DNA from: Streptomyces zhihengii
GTDB taxonomy: Bacteria; Actinomycetota; Actinomycetes; Streptomycetales; Streptomycetaceae
Assembly: GCF_016919245.1 (NCBI RefSeq)
Contig: NZ_JAFEJA010000001.1
Span: forward strand, 434,001 to 498,000
Direction: 5' to 3'
DNA length: 64,000 bases
In this document: positions 50,899-59,111 of the stretch, in pieces
Layout: each line of letters opens with the position of its first letter
How positions within the stretch are numbered: the stretch's first letter is position 1
Program-made: the position numbers and the translations under genes
The notes under the pieces: model-generated
Database searches by the model: none
What the model saw: only the letters and a program-made list of their open reading frames with translations
Told to the model about the DNA's origin: nothing

Positions 50899-53690
50899 GA
50901 TCGGTCTCCTTCTACGAGGGCCGCGCGGGCGGCGGCGGGGTGGGACGTGGGGGCGCGGCCGGTGTTCCGGGCGGCGTCCCGCCGCCGCGCACCCAGCCGT
51001 CGCGGTAGGCGGCCATCCGGTCGCGTACCGCCTCGGGGCTGCGTCCGGCCGCGCCGCCGGGGGGCGCGGCGGTGCGCGGCGGCTCGGGGTTCGTGACGTC
51101 GCGGAGCTGCGGCACGAGGTGCGACTGCCGTATGCGGCGCGGCAGTTCGCCCTCGGGCGGCTGCGCGGGCACGTCGCCCGGCCGCAGCACGCGTACGCCG
51201 GGCGGCGCGGCGTACGGGAGCGGAGCGGTGGGAACGGCGGCGGTGGGCCCGGAGTCCGGGGGAACGGAGGCGATGGACGCGGCGCGCCCGGGGTCGGTGG
51301 GAACGGAGGCGAGGGACACGGCGGGCCCGGAGTCGGTCGGCCCGGGTGTGGGGGCGGGGTGGTGGGCGCGCCGGGGGCGTGGCGGTGGGGCGGGGTGGTC
51401 CGGGGTTGGGGTGGGGACGGGTGACGGGGTCGTCCCCAGGGGCGGCGTGGGGGCGGGCGGTGGGACGCGGCGGGGAGGTGCGCGTCGGGCCGCCGGGGCG
51501 GGCGGGCCGGGCCGTGCGGGGGTCGCCGGCCGGCAGCGGCTCCGCGTGGCGGGGCGGTCCGGGGACGGGGCGCGGACCCGGGGCGGGACGGTGGCCGGTG
51601 GTGCCGGAGTCCGCGGGCGCGGGGAGGGCGGGCTGGAGCAGGGCCGTGGGCAGCAGCACCACCGCGGTGCTCCCGCCGTACGGCGAGGTGCCGAGCCGGA
51701 CCTTGATGCCGTGCCGGGAGGCGAGCCTGCTGACGACGAACAGCCCCAGCCGGTCGCTGTCGAACAGGTCCAGCGCCTCGGACTCCTCCAGCTTGCGGTT
51801 GGCCTCCGCGAGGGCTTCCCTGCCCATGCCGAGCCCGCGGTCCTCCACCTCCAGCGCGTAGCCGTTCCCCACCGGTTCGCCGGTGATGCGGACCTTGGTG
51901 TGGGGCGGTGAGAACTGGGCCGCGTTCTCGACGAGTTCGGCCAGGAGATGGGTGACGTCGGCCACGGCGGCGCCGTTGACCGCCGCCTCCGGCAGCGTGC
52001 GCATCTCGACCCGGGCGTAGTCCTCGATCTCGGAGACCGCGGCCCGCACGACGCCGGTCAGCGGGACGGGGGTGCTCCACGCCCGGCCGGGGGCGGCGCC
52101 GGAGAGGATGATCAGGCTCTCCGCGTGGCGGCGCATCCGGGTGGTGAGGTGGTCGAGACGGAACAGGTCGCCGAGCTCGCCCGGGTCGTCGGCCCGGCGC
52201 TCCATCGCGTCGAGCAGGGCGAGCTGACGGTGGACCAGCGTCTGGCTGCGCCGGGCGAGGTTGACGAAGACGCCGGAGATGCCGCCGGCCAGTTCGGCGC
52301 GCTCCGCCGCCGCGCCGAGCGCCGCCCGGTGCACGGTGCCGAGCGCCTCCCCCACCTGCCCGATCTCGTCCTCGGCGGGCGGGCCCTCGGGCGCCTCGGC
52401 GTGGATGTCGATCTGCTCGCCGGTGCGCAACCGGGCCATGGCGTGCGGCAGTTTGCGCCGGGCGATGTCCAGGGCGCCGTTGCGCAGGGTGACGAGTTCG
52501 ACGACGAGGCCCCGGCCGATGCGCACGGAGATCACCAGGGAGGCGACGACGGCCACGAGGCCCAGGGCCACGGCGGCGCCGGCCGCCGTCAGCATGCCGC
52601 CCCCGGCCGGGGTGTCGCGGTCGGCGGCGGCGCGGCGTGCCGAGGTGCCGATGTCGCGCAGGGCGCCCGCGACCGCGGTGTGCGCCTCCTCCCACGCCGC
52701 GGCGGAGACGGCCGTGGCCGCCGCGCGCCCCGCCCGTGCGGCGCCGATGCGGTCCTCGGCGGTGCGCAGATCGCGGTACTCGGCACGGCCGGTGAGTGCC
52801 CGCCACGCGTCGCGCTCCGGGCCGCGCAGGTCCGCGGCAGCCGCGCCGAGAAGCGCGGCGCGGGTGGCGGCGACACCGGTGAACAGGCGGAGACGGGCCG
52901 CCGGCAAGTCGCCCGCGAGCCGGGCGGTGGTGACGAGGGCGTCCTCCCGGGCCAGCATGTCCTCCGCCCTGGCGAGCTCCAGCAGCACCCGGGCGTCGGA
53001 CGCCGACCGGCCGCCGTCCCGCAGCGCGGCGGTCGCGCCGGTGACGGTGAACGCGGTCTCCACGACCGCGTTGTAGGTGTCGTACACCGGCTCCCAGGAC
53101 GCCCTGCCGCCGGCCACCGCCTTGCGGGTCGCGTCCAGCGCGTCGGCCGCGTCGACGAACGCGGTGAGCCGGTCGCCGATCTCCCCGGGCACCTCGCCGC
53201 CCGCGGCGACCGTCGGGCCCCCGTCGACGCGCAGGGCGCGCACGGTGGCGTCGGTGCGGGCCGCCGCCGCCCGCAGCGCGGCCGCGCGTTCGGCTCCGGG
53301 GGCGGCGATCTGCCGCAGGGCCGCGAGGCGTTCGGCCCGGAGCGCCGTGACGGCGGTGGCGACGGGGGCGCCGATCCGCGTGTCGACGTGGCGCAGCAGG
53401 CGCAGTCCGGCCATGTCCTGGGCGGTGGTCACCGTGGCGAAGCCCCACAGGGTGAGGAGCGAGAGCACGGGCACCATCAGCAGGCAGATGACCTTCGCCC
53501 GTACGGTCCGGGCCCGGAGCGGAAGCCGCCGGGAGGGGCGGCGCTCCGGCTCGGGGTCCGCCGGGGCGGGTGCCGGACGGTGGCCGGTGTGCTCGACCGC
53601 CGGTGCTCCGGCGTGGGCACGCCGTCCGCGTCCGGAGGCTCCCGGCCGGGGCGGGCTCTCGCCGTCCTGGGGGGTGCGGGGTGTGTGCAT
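50895..53690 (-). CDS. cvnA: Conservon sensor protein (CvnA-type), frameshifted near its C-terminus
   Basis: The open frame encodes 931 residues. A 70-residue basic/proline leader and a membrane helix (about 68-88) precede a nitrate/nitrite-sensing-like external domain (about 90-370), a second helix (LTAAGAAVALGLVAVVASLV), HAMP-like segment, and a histidine-kinase-type ATPase: LVHRQLALLDAMERRADDPG, HLLAELVENAAQFSPPHTKV (N box), ALEVEDRGLGMGREAL (G1), SDRLGLFVVSRLASRHGIKV (G2). It lacks a clear phospho-accepting His, as usual for CvnA. After about residue 735 the sequence becomes Arg/Ala-rich nonsense, and the normal CvnA tail continues in another frame at 50912-51319. The break lies near G-runs at about 51345-51400. 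Confidence 0.88.
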   Translation of the reverse strand: MHTPRTPQDGESPPRPGASGRGRRAHAGAPAVEHTGHRPAPAPADPEPERRPSRRLPLRARTVRAKVICLLMVPVLSLLTLWGFATVTTAQDMAGLRLLRHVDTRIGAPVATAVTALRAERLAALRQIAAPGAERAAALRAAAARTDATVRALRVDGGPTVAAGGEVPGEIGDRLTAFVDAADALDATRKAVAGGRASWEPVYDTYNAVVETAFTVTGATAALRDGGRSASDARVLLELARAEDMLAREDALVTTARLAGDLPAARLRLFTGVAATRAALLGAAAADLRGPERDAWRALTGRAEYRDLRTAEDRIGAARAGRAAATAVSAAAWEEAHTAVAGALRDIGTSARRAAADRDTPAGGGMLTAAGAAVALGLVAVVASLVISVRIGRGLVVELVTLRNGALDIARRKLPHAMARLRTGEQIDIHAEAPEGPPAEDEIGQVGEALGTVHRAALGAAAERAELAGGISGVFVNLARRSQTLVHRQLALLDAMERRADDPGELGDLFRLDHLTTRMRRHAESLIILSGAAPGRAWSTPVPLTGVVRAAVSEIEDYARVEMRTLPEAAVNGAAVADVTHLLAELVENAAQFSPPHTKVRITGEPVGNGYALEVEDRGLGMGREALAEANRKLEESEALDLFDSDRLGLFVVSRLASRHGIKVRLGTSPYGGSTAVVLLPTALLQPALPAPADSGTTGHRPAPGPRPVPGPPRHAEPLPAGDPRTARPARPGGPTRTSPPRPTARPHAAPGDDPVTRPHPNPGPPRPTATPPARPPPRPHTRADRLRARRVPRLRSHRPRARRVHRLRSPGLRAHRRRSHRSAPVRRAARRTRAAAGRRARAAARGRTAAPHTAVAPRAAAPRRHEPRAAAHRRAPRRRGRTQPRGGTRPDGRLPRRLGARRRDAARNTGRAPTSHPAAARAALVEGDRS
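50912..51319 (-). pseudogene. Displaced C-terminal segment of cvnA in the shifted frame
   Basis: This frame reads upstream as APTPGPTDSGPAVSLASVPT and then gives the conserved CvnA tail GELPRRIRQSHLVPQLRD and SPEAVRDRMAAYRDGWVRGG, ending at TGA 50912-50914. Third codon positions are strongly G/C only in this frame. It shows that one base has been gained or lost in the C-run/G-run region upstream, or that the published sequence has an error there. Confidence 0.8.
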
Positions 53691-53749
53691 GGCCTCCTCG
53701 TTCCGGCTGCGGGGCGGGGACGGCGGCTCCGCCGCTCGGGGGCGTCGGG

Positions 53750-53835
53750 CCGGTGGACGGGACGGCTGCCGGGCTCGGACGGCCGGTGGACGGGACGGCT
53801 GCCGGGCTCGGGCAGCCGGTGGGGGACGGGCTGCC
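53750..53835. repeat. 33-bp tandem repeat between cvnA and the MHYT gene
   Basis: Two full copies and a degenerate third copy of a 33-base unit starting CCGGTGGACGGGACGGCTGC at 53750 and 53783. Intergenic; no gene. Confidence 0.78.
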
Positions 53836-53858
53836 GGGCTGCCGGTGGGGGGAGGCGT

Positions 53859-54689
53859 TCAGAGGGTCGGGGCGGGGGTCCGGCGGGGGTCCGGGGCCGC
53901 GGTGGCCGCGCTCCTCCGGTGGGAGGCGTCGGACGCGGGGCCGCCGGGGCCCGCAGGGGCCGCCCGCTCACCCGCCGCCGGGGACAGCGCGACGAAGGCG
54001 GCGGTGACGAAGAGGTACGAGCCGAGGCCGACGGCGAGCGGGAAGATGAACTGCATCGCGCTCGCGCCCGGCAGTTCGCCGGTCGCCGGTGTCACCTCGA
54101 CACCGACGGCGAGCATCCCCGTGTAGTGCATGCTGCTCACCGCGGCTCCCATGACGAGGGAGGCGACGGCCACCGCCAGCGGCGACCTGATGTTCAGCGC
54201 CGCCCACAGCGCCGCGGTGGCGGCGACCACGGCGATCGCCACGGACAGGGCGACGAGCAGCGGGTCGTAGTCGACGCTGCCGTGCAGCCGCAGGGCCGCC
54301 ATGCCCAGGTAGTGCATGCTGGCGACGCCGACGCCCGTGGAGAGCCCGCCGACCAGCAGCGCGCGCCGCCTGTCCCGGCCGTAGCCGACGCAGAAGACGC
54401 CCGCGCCGACGACGAGCATGGCGACGAGCAGGCTGAGGATCGTCAGCGGCACGTCGAAGCGGATGTCGGTGCCGCGGACGGCGAAGCCGAGCATGGCGAC
54501 GAAGTGCATCGTCCAGATCCCGGTGCCGATCGCGGAGGCGGCGGTGAGCAGCCAGTTCCGGCGGGAGCGGCCGGTGGTGCCGAGGGCGCGCACGGTGCAG
54601 CGCAGTCCGAGGGCTGCGCCGATGACGGCCATCAGGTACGAGAGCGCGGGTGTCAGCACGCCGAATGCGGCGTGGTCCAGGTGTCCCAT
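53859..54689 (-). CDS. MHYT-domain membrane protein
   Basis: A 276-aa protein with seven membrane helices and three MHYT-type motifs: IWTMHFVAMLGFAVRG, ASMHYLGMAALRLHGS and SSMHYTGMLAVGVEV. These His/Met/Tyr motifs face outward and may bind copper to sense O2, CO or NO. No GGDEF/EAL output domain is attached; the C-terminal 45 residues are disordered. It lies just upstream of the conservon sensor (168-base gap, same strand), so it could supply input to it, which is an inference. ATG 54689 is the first codon; no strong ribosome site. Confidence 0.92.
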   Translation of the reverse strand: MGHLDHAAFGVLTPALSYLMAVIGAALGLRCTVRALGTTGRSRRNWLLTAASAIGTGIWTMHFVAMLGFAVRGTDIRFDVPLTILSLLVAMLVVGAGVFCVGYGRDRRRALLVGGLSTGVGVASMHYLGMAALRLHGSVDYDPLLVALSVAIAVVAATAALWAALNIRSPLAVAVASLVMGAAVSSMHYTGMLAVGVEVTPATGELPGASAMQFIFPLAVGLGSYLFVTAAFVALSPAAGERAAPAGPGGPASDASHRRSAATAAPDPRRTPAPTL

Positions 54690-54930
54690 GGCTCAGGGAC
54701 GCTAGTCCGAGGGGGTGGGCGGTTCCGGGGCTCAGTTCGAAAGCTGATGGAATGTGACAGGCGGCTGCCGCCGGACGACCGCCCCGCGCTCGAACATGCG
54801 CGCAGTTCGCTCGATACGGTCTCGCGCCGGCCACCGCACGGCGAGATCCGGCCGCGGCGGGGCGGCCGGGCGAGGAGGCCCGGGCGGGCCTGACGAGGCG
54901 GCCCCTCGGGTCGGGTCGGGTCGGCCGGGG

Positions 54931-55014
54931 TTCAGCGGCTCACGCGCCCCGGCGGAGGTTCAGCGGCTCACGCGCCCCGGCGAAGGTTCAGCGGCTCACG
55001 CGCCCCGGCGGAGG
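54931..55014. repeat. 28-bp tandem repeat, three units
   Basis: Three copies (54931, 54959, 54987) of a 28-base unit beginning TTCAGCGGCTCACGCGCCCC; the second differs by one base. It is preceded by TCGGG repeats. It occupies the divergent region between the MHYT gene and the methyltransferase gene (54690-55075); no other gene is supported there. Confidence 0.9.
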
Positions 55015-55075
55015 CGGTCCGGACGGGGAGGGGAGGGTGGGTGACGGACCGGCCTCGCAGGCGGATCATGGACGG

Positions 55076-55690
55076 ATGGCCGACGACCACGTGGACGACC
55101 CCACGCACGTACAGGAATTCTTCGGCGCGCGCGCCGCGGACTGGGACAGCCGCTTCCCCGACGACGGGCCCGCGTACGCCGCCGCGGTCGCCCTGCTCGG
55201 GCTGCGGGGCGGGGACCGGGTGCTCGACGCGGGGTGCGGCACCGGCCGGGCGCTGGAACCGCTGCGGGCGGCCGTCGGCGCGGACGGCGTGGTGATCGGC
55301 ATGGACCTGACCCCCGGGATGCTCGACGCGGCACGTGCCGCGGGCCGCGGGGGGAGCGGTGCGCTGGTGCTCGGCGACGTGGCCCGGCTGCCCCTGCGCG
55401 CGGGCGCGCTCGACGCGGTGTTCGCGGCGGGGCTGATCGCGCACCTGCCCCGGCCCGCGGAGAACCTGCGGGAGCTGGCCCGTGGCGTGCGGCCCGGCGG
55501 GGTGCTCGCGCTGTTCCACCCCATCGGACGGGCCGTGCTCGCCGCCCGGCACGGCCGGACGCTCGGCGACGACGACCTGCGGGCCGAACCCAACCTCCGT
55601 CCGCTGCTGGCGTCCTCGGGCTGGCGGACGACCTCCTACACGGACCGGGACGACCGCTTCCTGGTGCTGGCCGAGCGCGAGGAGGGCTGA
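55076..55690 (+). CDS. Class I SAM-dependent methyltransferase (UbiE-like)
   Basis: A 204-aa protein from ATG 55076. Motifs: THVQEFFGARAADWDSRFPD, RVLDAGCGTGRALEPLRAAV (SAM glycine loop), VVIGMDLTPGMLDAARAAG, VLGDVARLPLRAGALDAVFA and VRPGGVLALFHPIGR. The Methyltransf_11 fold of small-molecule methylases. A GTG at 55037 with GGGGAGGGGAGG right before it is too close to the ribosome site to be preferred. The acceptor is unknown. Monocistronic. Confidence 0.88.
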   Translation: MADDHVDDPTHVQEFFGARAADWDSRFPDDGPAYAAAVALLGLRGGDRVLDAGCGTGRALEPLRAAVGADGVVIGMDLTPGMLDAARAAGRGGSGALVLGDVARLPLRAGALDAVFAAGLIAHLPRPAENLRELARGVRPGGVLALFHPIGRAVLAARHGRTLGDDDLRAEPNLRPLLASSGWRTTSYTDRDDRFLVLAEREEG

Positions 55691-55824
55691 CGCGCGCGCT
55701 CCCCCGGCGACGCGGACCGCGCCCCGCGCACGCCCACCCGGCCGTTCGAACTCCGTTGCCGGGTGGAAGACTTGATGTGTCAGCGGTATACGCCGACCGC
55801 ATCGTCCCGGGAAGGTGGATCCAC

Positions 55825-56151
55825 ATGATCGCCGTTCGTCCTGCGCTCGCACGCCTGCGCAAGGTCTTCGCCGCCCATCCTCCCGTCCCCGTACCGCCGC
55901 CCGACCCGTCCCGGCCGCAGCACAACGTCTTCGAGGCCGCCGCGACCTATGTGACCGCGAGTGTCGAGGACGACGAGGACCGCCTCGACGAGGCGGCGGG
56001 CTGGGTCGCGCCCGACGCCCTGGTCTTCGGCATCAACGAGCTCGCCTGCCGGGCGGTCATCGCTCTGGCCCGGGAGCGCGACGAACCGGTCGAGGCCGTG
56101 GCCCGCGGTCTCCTCGGGCTGCCCGGAGCGGAACCGTCCCGGCCGGTTTGA
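55825..56151 (+). CDS. Conserved-type hypothetical protein, 108 aa
   Basis: Begins MIAVRPALARLRKVFAAH with a GGAAGGTGG ribosome site before ATG 55825. A central acidic part (YVTASVEDDEDRLDEAAGWV) and a C-terminal helix (NELACRAVIALARERDEPVE) give a small, soluble protein without cysteine pairs or membrane segments. I recognise no family. It points the same way as the next gene with an 85-base gap. Confidence 0.7.
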   Translation: MIAVRPALARLRKVFAAHPPVPVPPPDPSRPQHNVFEAAATYVTASVEDDEDRLDEAAGWVAPDALVFGINELACRAVIALARERDEPVEAVARGLLGLPGAEPSRPV

Positions 56152-56236
56152 CCGGAGCCGGCCCTCTCCCCCTCTCGACGCGCGGGTTACCCGCTGGTTA
56201 AGGTGCGCCGACGAACGATCGGACGGGGAGGTGGCC

Positions 56237-57223
56237 GTGCCCGGGTCGGAAGAGACCGTGGACGACGACGCGCTGTACGTACTGACGGCTGTGCTGCTCA
56301 CACCCGCGCAGTTCCCCAGCGTGCTCGGCGACGACTACCCGCAGGCGTGCCGCTCGCTGGCGCTGGAGCCCTACGCGGAGGGATACGGCCTGGTCATCGG
56401 GCAGGACGCGGAGGGCGCCCGGTGGACCGTGGTGGTCGACGACGTCTCGCTCGTCGCGGTCGCGATCGCCTCCTGGGACTGCGGCATGGAGTACGACCTC
56501 TCCCCCGACGAGAACTCGGTCGTCGCCGCCCTGCCCGGGTGGCCGCTGGAGCTCGCGGTCGCCGCGCCGGGTGTGCCGGCGCCGCACGACCCGGTCCCCG
56601 AGGAGGGCGACCGGCCGCCGCTGACCCCGCCGAACACCGAGGAGTGGGGCCCGGCACAGCGCCGGATGGGCGCCGACGAGGTGGCTCAGCAGTGGGCCCT
56701 GTGGCGGGAGCAGGCGGGGAACGGGGACACGGCCGGTGCGGCGGAGGACACCGACGCGGCTGACGCGGCGCCCGGTGCGGCGGAGGACGCCGGCCCGGCT
56801 GATGCGGCGCCCGGCGCGGCGCCCGAGGCGGACGGTCCACAGGCAGCCGAGGCCGACGGCCCGCAGGTGCCCGGGGCGGACGCCGCGAAGGCCCCCGAGG
56901 CCGTCGCGGAGGCGGACGGCTCGGGCGACGCGGGCGACGGCGGCGAGGCGCGGCTCGCCGAGGGCCTGCGACGCGCCCTGCGCGAGGCGCGCGCCTACGC
57001 GGAGGCCGTACCGCCGCCCGGCCGGGTGCGGTCCGCCTTCGCGCCCGGCGGCGCCCGCACCATCCGTGCCGACGGACCGGGCTGGTCGATGGTCGCGCGG
57101 ACCGACGACATGGCCTTCGTACTGCTCGACGACGAGCCGTGCGAGGTCATCCCGGTGGAGCGGGGCCCGGAACTGGAAGCGCTGCTCGACGTGCTGGAGA
57201 AGGTCGCGGTCCACCCCTCCTGA
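56237..57223 (+). CDS. Hypothetical acidic two-domain protein
   Basis: A 328-aa protein from GTG 56237 (GGGGAGG five bases upstream). Residues 1-140 form a compact domain (YVLTAVLLTPAQFPSVLGDD, LEPYAEGYGLVIGQD, WTVVVDDVSLVAVAIASWDC). Residues 150-230 are a low-complexity Asp/Ala/Glu/Pro linker with GAAEDT and ADGPQ repeats. The last 100 residues include LAEGLRRALREARAYAEAVP and WSMVARTDDMAFVLLDDEPC. No enzyme motif is visible. Likely cytoplasmic; a secretion or regulatory role cannot be judged. Confidence 0.7.
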   Translation: MPGSEETVDDDALYVLTAVLLTPAQFPSVLGDDYPQACRSLALEPYAEGYGLVIGQDAEGARWTVVVDDVSLVAVAIASWDCGMEYDLSPDENSVVAALPGWPLELAVAAPGVPAPHDPVPEEGDRPPLTPPNTEEWGPAQRRMGADEVAQQWALWREQAGNGDTAGAAEDTDAADAAPGAAEDAGPADAAPGAAPEADGPQAAEADGPQVPGADAAKAPEAVAEADGSGDAGDGGEARLAEGLRRALREARAYAEAVPPPGRVRSAFAPGGARTIRADGPGWSMVARTDDMAFVLLDDEPCEVIPVERGPELEALLDVLEKVAVHPS

Positions 57224-57228
57224 GCCGA

Positions 57229-57262
57229 CCGCCGCCGCGCGGGGCGGGGCGGGGCGGCGGCG
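57229..57262. terminator. G+C-rich hairpin between convergent genes
   Basis: CCGCCGCC pairs with GGCGGCGG around a GGGGC-repeat loop, between the stop codons at 57223 and 57300. Confidence 0.6.
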
Positions 57263-57299
57263 GGTGGCGGGTGGCGGACCGGAAGGGCTCAGGCCACGG

Positions 57300-57482
57300 T
57301 CAGCGCCCGATCTCGCGCCGGGAGACCCGGCGGAGTCTGCGGCGCTGGCTCGGGTCGAGCATCAGATACGCGGCGGCCGGCACACCCAGCACCACCAGCA
57401 GGGACAGCCAGAATCCGATCAGCGGCATCAGGAGCAGGCCGACGGCCACTCCCCCGATGACGACCTTGGTACGTGTCGACAT
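57300..57482 (-). CDS. Small two-helix membrane protein, 60 aa
   Basis: Starts MSTRTKVVIGGVAVGLLLMP, with two adjacent hydrophobic helices (about 6-22 and 24-43) and a basic C-terminus (DPSQRRRLRRVSRREIGR). ATG 57482 follows GAAGGAGGCGAC. Many Actinobacteria have such small membrane proteins; no function is assigned. It lies 84 bases downstream of the desaturase gene on the same strand and may be in its transcript. Confidence 0.75.
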   Translation of the reverse strand: MSTRTKVVIGGVAVGLLLMPLIGFWLSLLVVLGVPAAAYLMLDPSQRRRLRRVSRREIGR

Positions 57483-57566
57483 GTCGTCGCCTCCTTCGCG
57501 GCTGTGGCCGCATATGTCCCGAGAACGCGCGATCGCTCTCCGTGGTTCCCCGCATGGTCCCCGCCT

Positions 57567-58724
57567 TCAGGCTCCGGCGCTCCCGGTGCCGCCGTCCGCC
57601 CCGTCCGCAGACCCGCCGGCCGGCCCGCGGCTCCCGGACCGCCCGGTGGCCCGCAGCGGTTCGCCCACGTCGTGGAGGTGGGCGAGGGCCTGCCGGTAGG
57701 AGTCGGCGAGACCGGTCTCCGTGTACGGCACGCCGAGCGCGGCGCAGTGGGCGCGGACCAGCGGCCGGGCCAGCCGCAGGTGCGGGCGCGGCATGCTCGG
57801 GAAGAGGTGGTGCTCTATCTGGTAGTTCAGCCCGCCGAGCAGCCAGTCGGTGACCCGTCCGCCCCTGATGTTGCGGGAGGTGAGGACCTGGCGGCGCAGA
57901 TGGCCCCAGTCCTTGCCGTGCTCGCCGTCGGGCATCTCCATGCCCTTGTGGTTCGGCGCGAAGGCCATGCCGAGGTGCAGGCCGAGCAGCATCTGGTGCA
58001 GCAGGGCGAAGGACAGCGCCCGCGCCGGGCCCATGGTGGCCAGCAGCGCCACGTAGCCGGCGACGTGGGTCAGCAGCAGTCCGGCCTCCAGGGCGCGCCA
58101 CGCGGTCCAGGGACGGCCCGGGGAGGTGCGCGAGAAGACGGCGCGGAAGCCGTAGACCTTGAGGGCGATGCCTTCCAGGGTGGTCAGCGGGAAGAACAGC
58201 CAGGCCTGGTGCCGGGTGAGCAGGCCGCGCAGCCCGGTCCGGCCGCCCGCCTGCCGCCGGGTGAAGACCAGGATGTCCGCCACCACGTCCGGGTCCTTGT
58301 CGACGTGGTTGGGGTTGGCGTGGTGCCGGTTGTGCTTGTCGTTCCACCACTCCCGGCTCATCCCGAGGAGCAGGTCGGCGTGGACGAGCTGGATCACCCG
58401 GCTCGCGCGCCGGTCGCCGGTGATCTGGGCGTGGCCCGCGTCGTGGCCGAAGAAGGCGGCCCGGGTGGAGAACAGGGCGAGCAGCGGGGCGAGCGCCAGC
58501 ACCCACCAGGATCCGGCGGCCAGGACGACGCCCGCCACCACCGCCGCGAGGGCGAGCAGATTGACGGTGATGCCCCGGGCGTACCACCCCGGGCGGTGCT
58601 CCAGCAGGCCCTGTTCCCTGACGGTGCGCAGCAGCGGCGCGAACTCGCTCGCCGGGCGGGTGCCGGTGCCGCGGGCGGGCGGCTCGGCCGGCGGGGCCGC
58701 GAGGGCGGCGGTGGCCTGGGGCAT
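57567..58724 (-). CDS. Membrane fatty-acid desaturase
   Basis: A 385-aa protein with the three histidine boxes of the di-iron acyl desaturases: HDAGH (in AAFFGHDAGHAQI), HNRHH (in WWNDKHNRHHANPNH) and QIEHH (in LNYQIEHHLFPSMPR). Four hydrophobic helices lie between them. Gln in the third box is typical of front-end desaturases, though no cytochrome-b5 domain is fused. It introduces a double bond in membrane lipids with ferredoxin as probable donor. ATG 58724 follows GGAG. The C-terminal 25 residues are Gly/Ala-rich disordered sequence. Confidence 0.94.
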   Translation of the reverse strand: MPQATAALAAPPAEPPARGTGTRPASEFAPLLRTVREQGLLEHRPGWYARGITVNLLALAAVVAGVVLAAGSWWVLALAPLLALFSTRAAFFGHDAGHAQITGDRRASRVIQLVHADLLLGMSREWWNDKHNRHHANPNHVDKDPDVVADILVFTRRQAGGRTGLRGLLTRHQAWLFFPLTTLEGIALKVYGFRAVFSRTSPGRPWTAWRALEAGLLLTHVAGYVALLATMGPARALSFALLHQMLLGLHLGMAFAPNHKGMEMPDGEHGKDWGHLRRQVLTSRNIRGGRVTDWLLGGLNYQIEHHLFPSMPRPHLRLARPLVRAHCAALGVPYTETGLADSYRQALAHLHDVGEPLRATGRSGSRGPAGGSADGADGGTGSAGA

Positions 58725-59067
58725 GTCGGTCTCCGGTCTGTGATGCGGACATGAGGCGTGCGGGCGCCTTCGGCCGGTGACGGAGAGGTGTCCCGGCCTG
58801 GGAAAACGTACGGATCGGGCGGTCGCCCGGGCCATGGCGCCACCACCCGGACCGCGCGGGGGGACGCCCGCCGTCCGGGGTGGTGCTGCCTACACCCCAG
58901 GCACCCGGGACCGCGGCGCGCGAGGACACCGGACCGGCTCCCCGGAGCGCGGCGCGCGAGGGCACCGGCGCCCGGACGGTGCGGGAGCCCGGGCACTCCG
59001 ACCCGCCGATGAGACCGGCATCACATACGCGCCCCGCCCGGGAGGGCTCGCGATGGGGTACCCTCGG

Positions 59068-59080
59068 CGACTCCGAGTCG
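59068..59080. promoter_or_regulatory. Small palindrome before the SNF2 helicase gene
   Basis: CGACTC-C-GAGTCG, a perfect 6+1+6 palindrome 32 bases before the start codon, followed by AGTAGTCAAATTTGAGGAAT, an unusually AT-rich patch. The rest of 58725-59111 (desaturase/helicase divergent region) shows no gene. Confidence 0.4.
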
Positions 59081-59111
59081 AGTAGTCAAATTTGAGGAAT
59101 GCATCGTCGCT

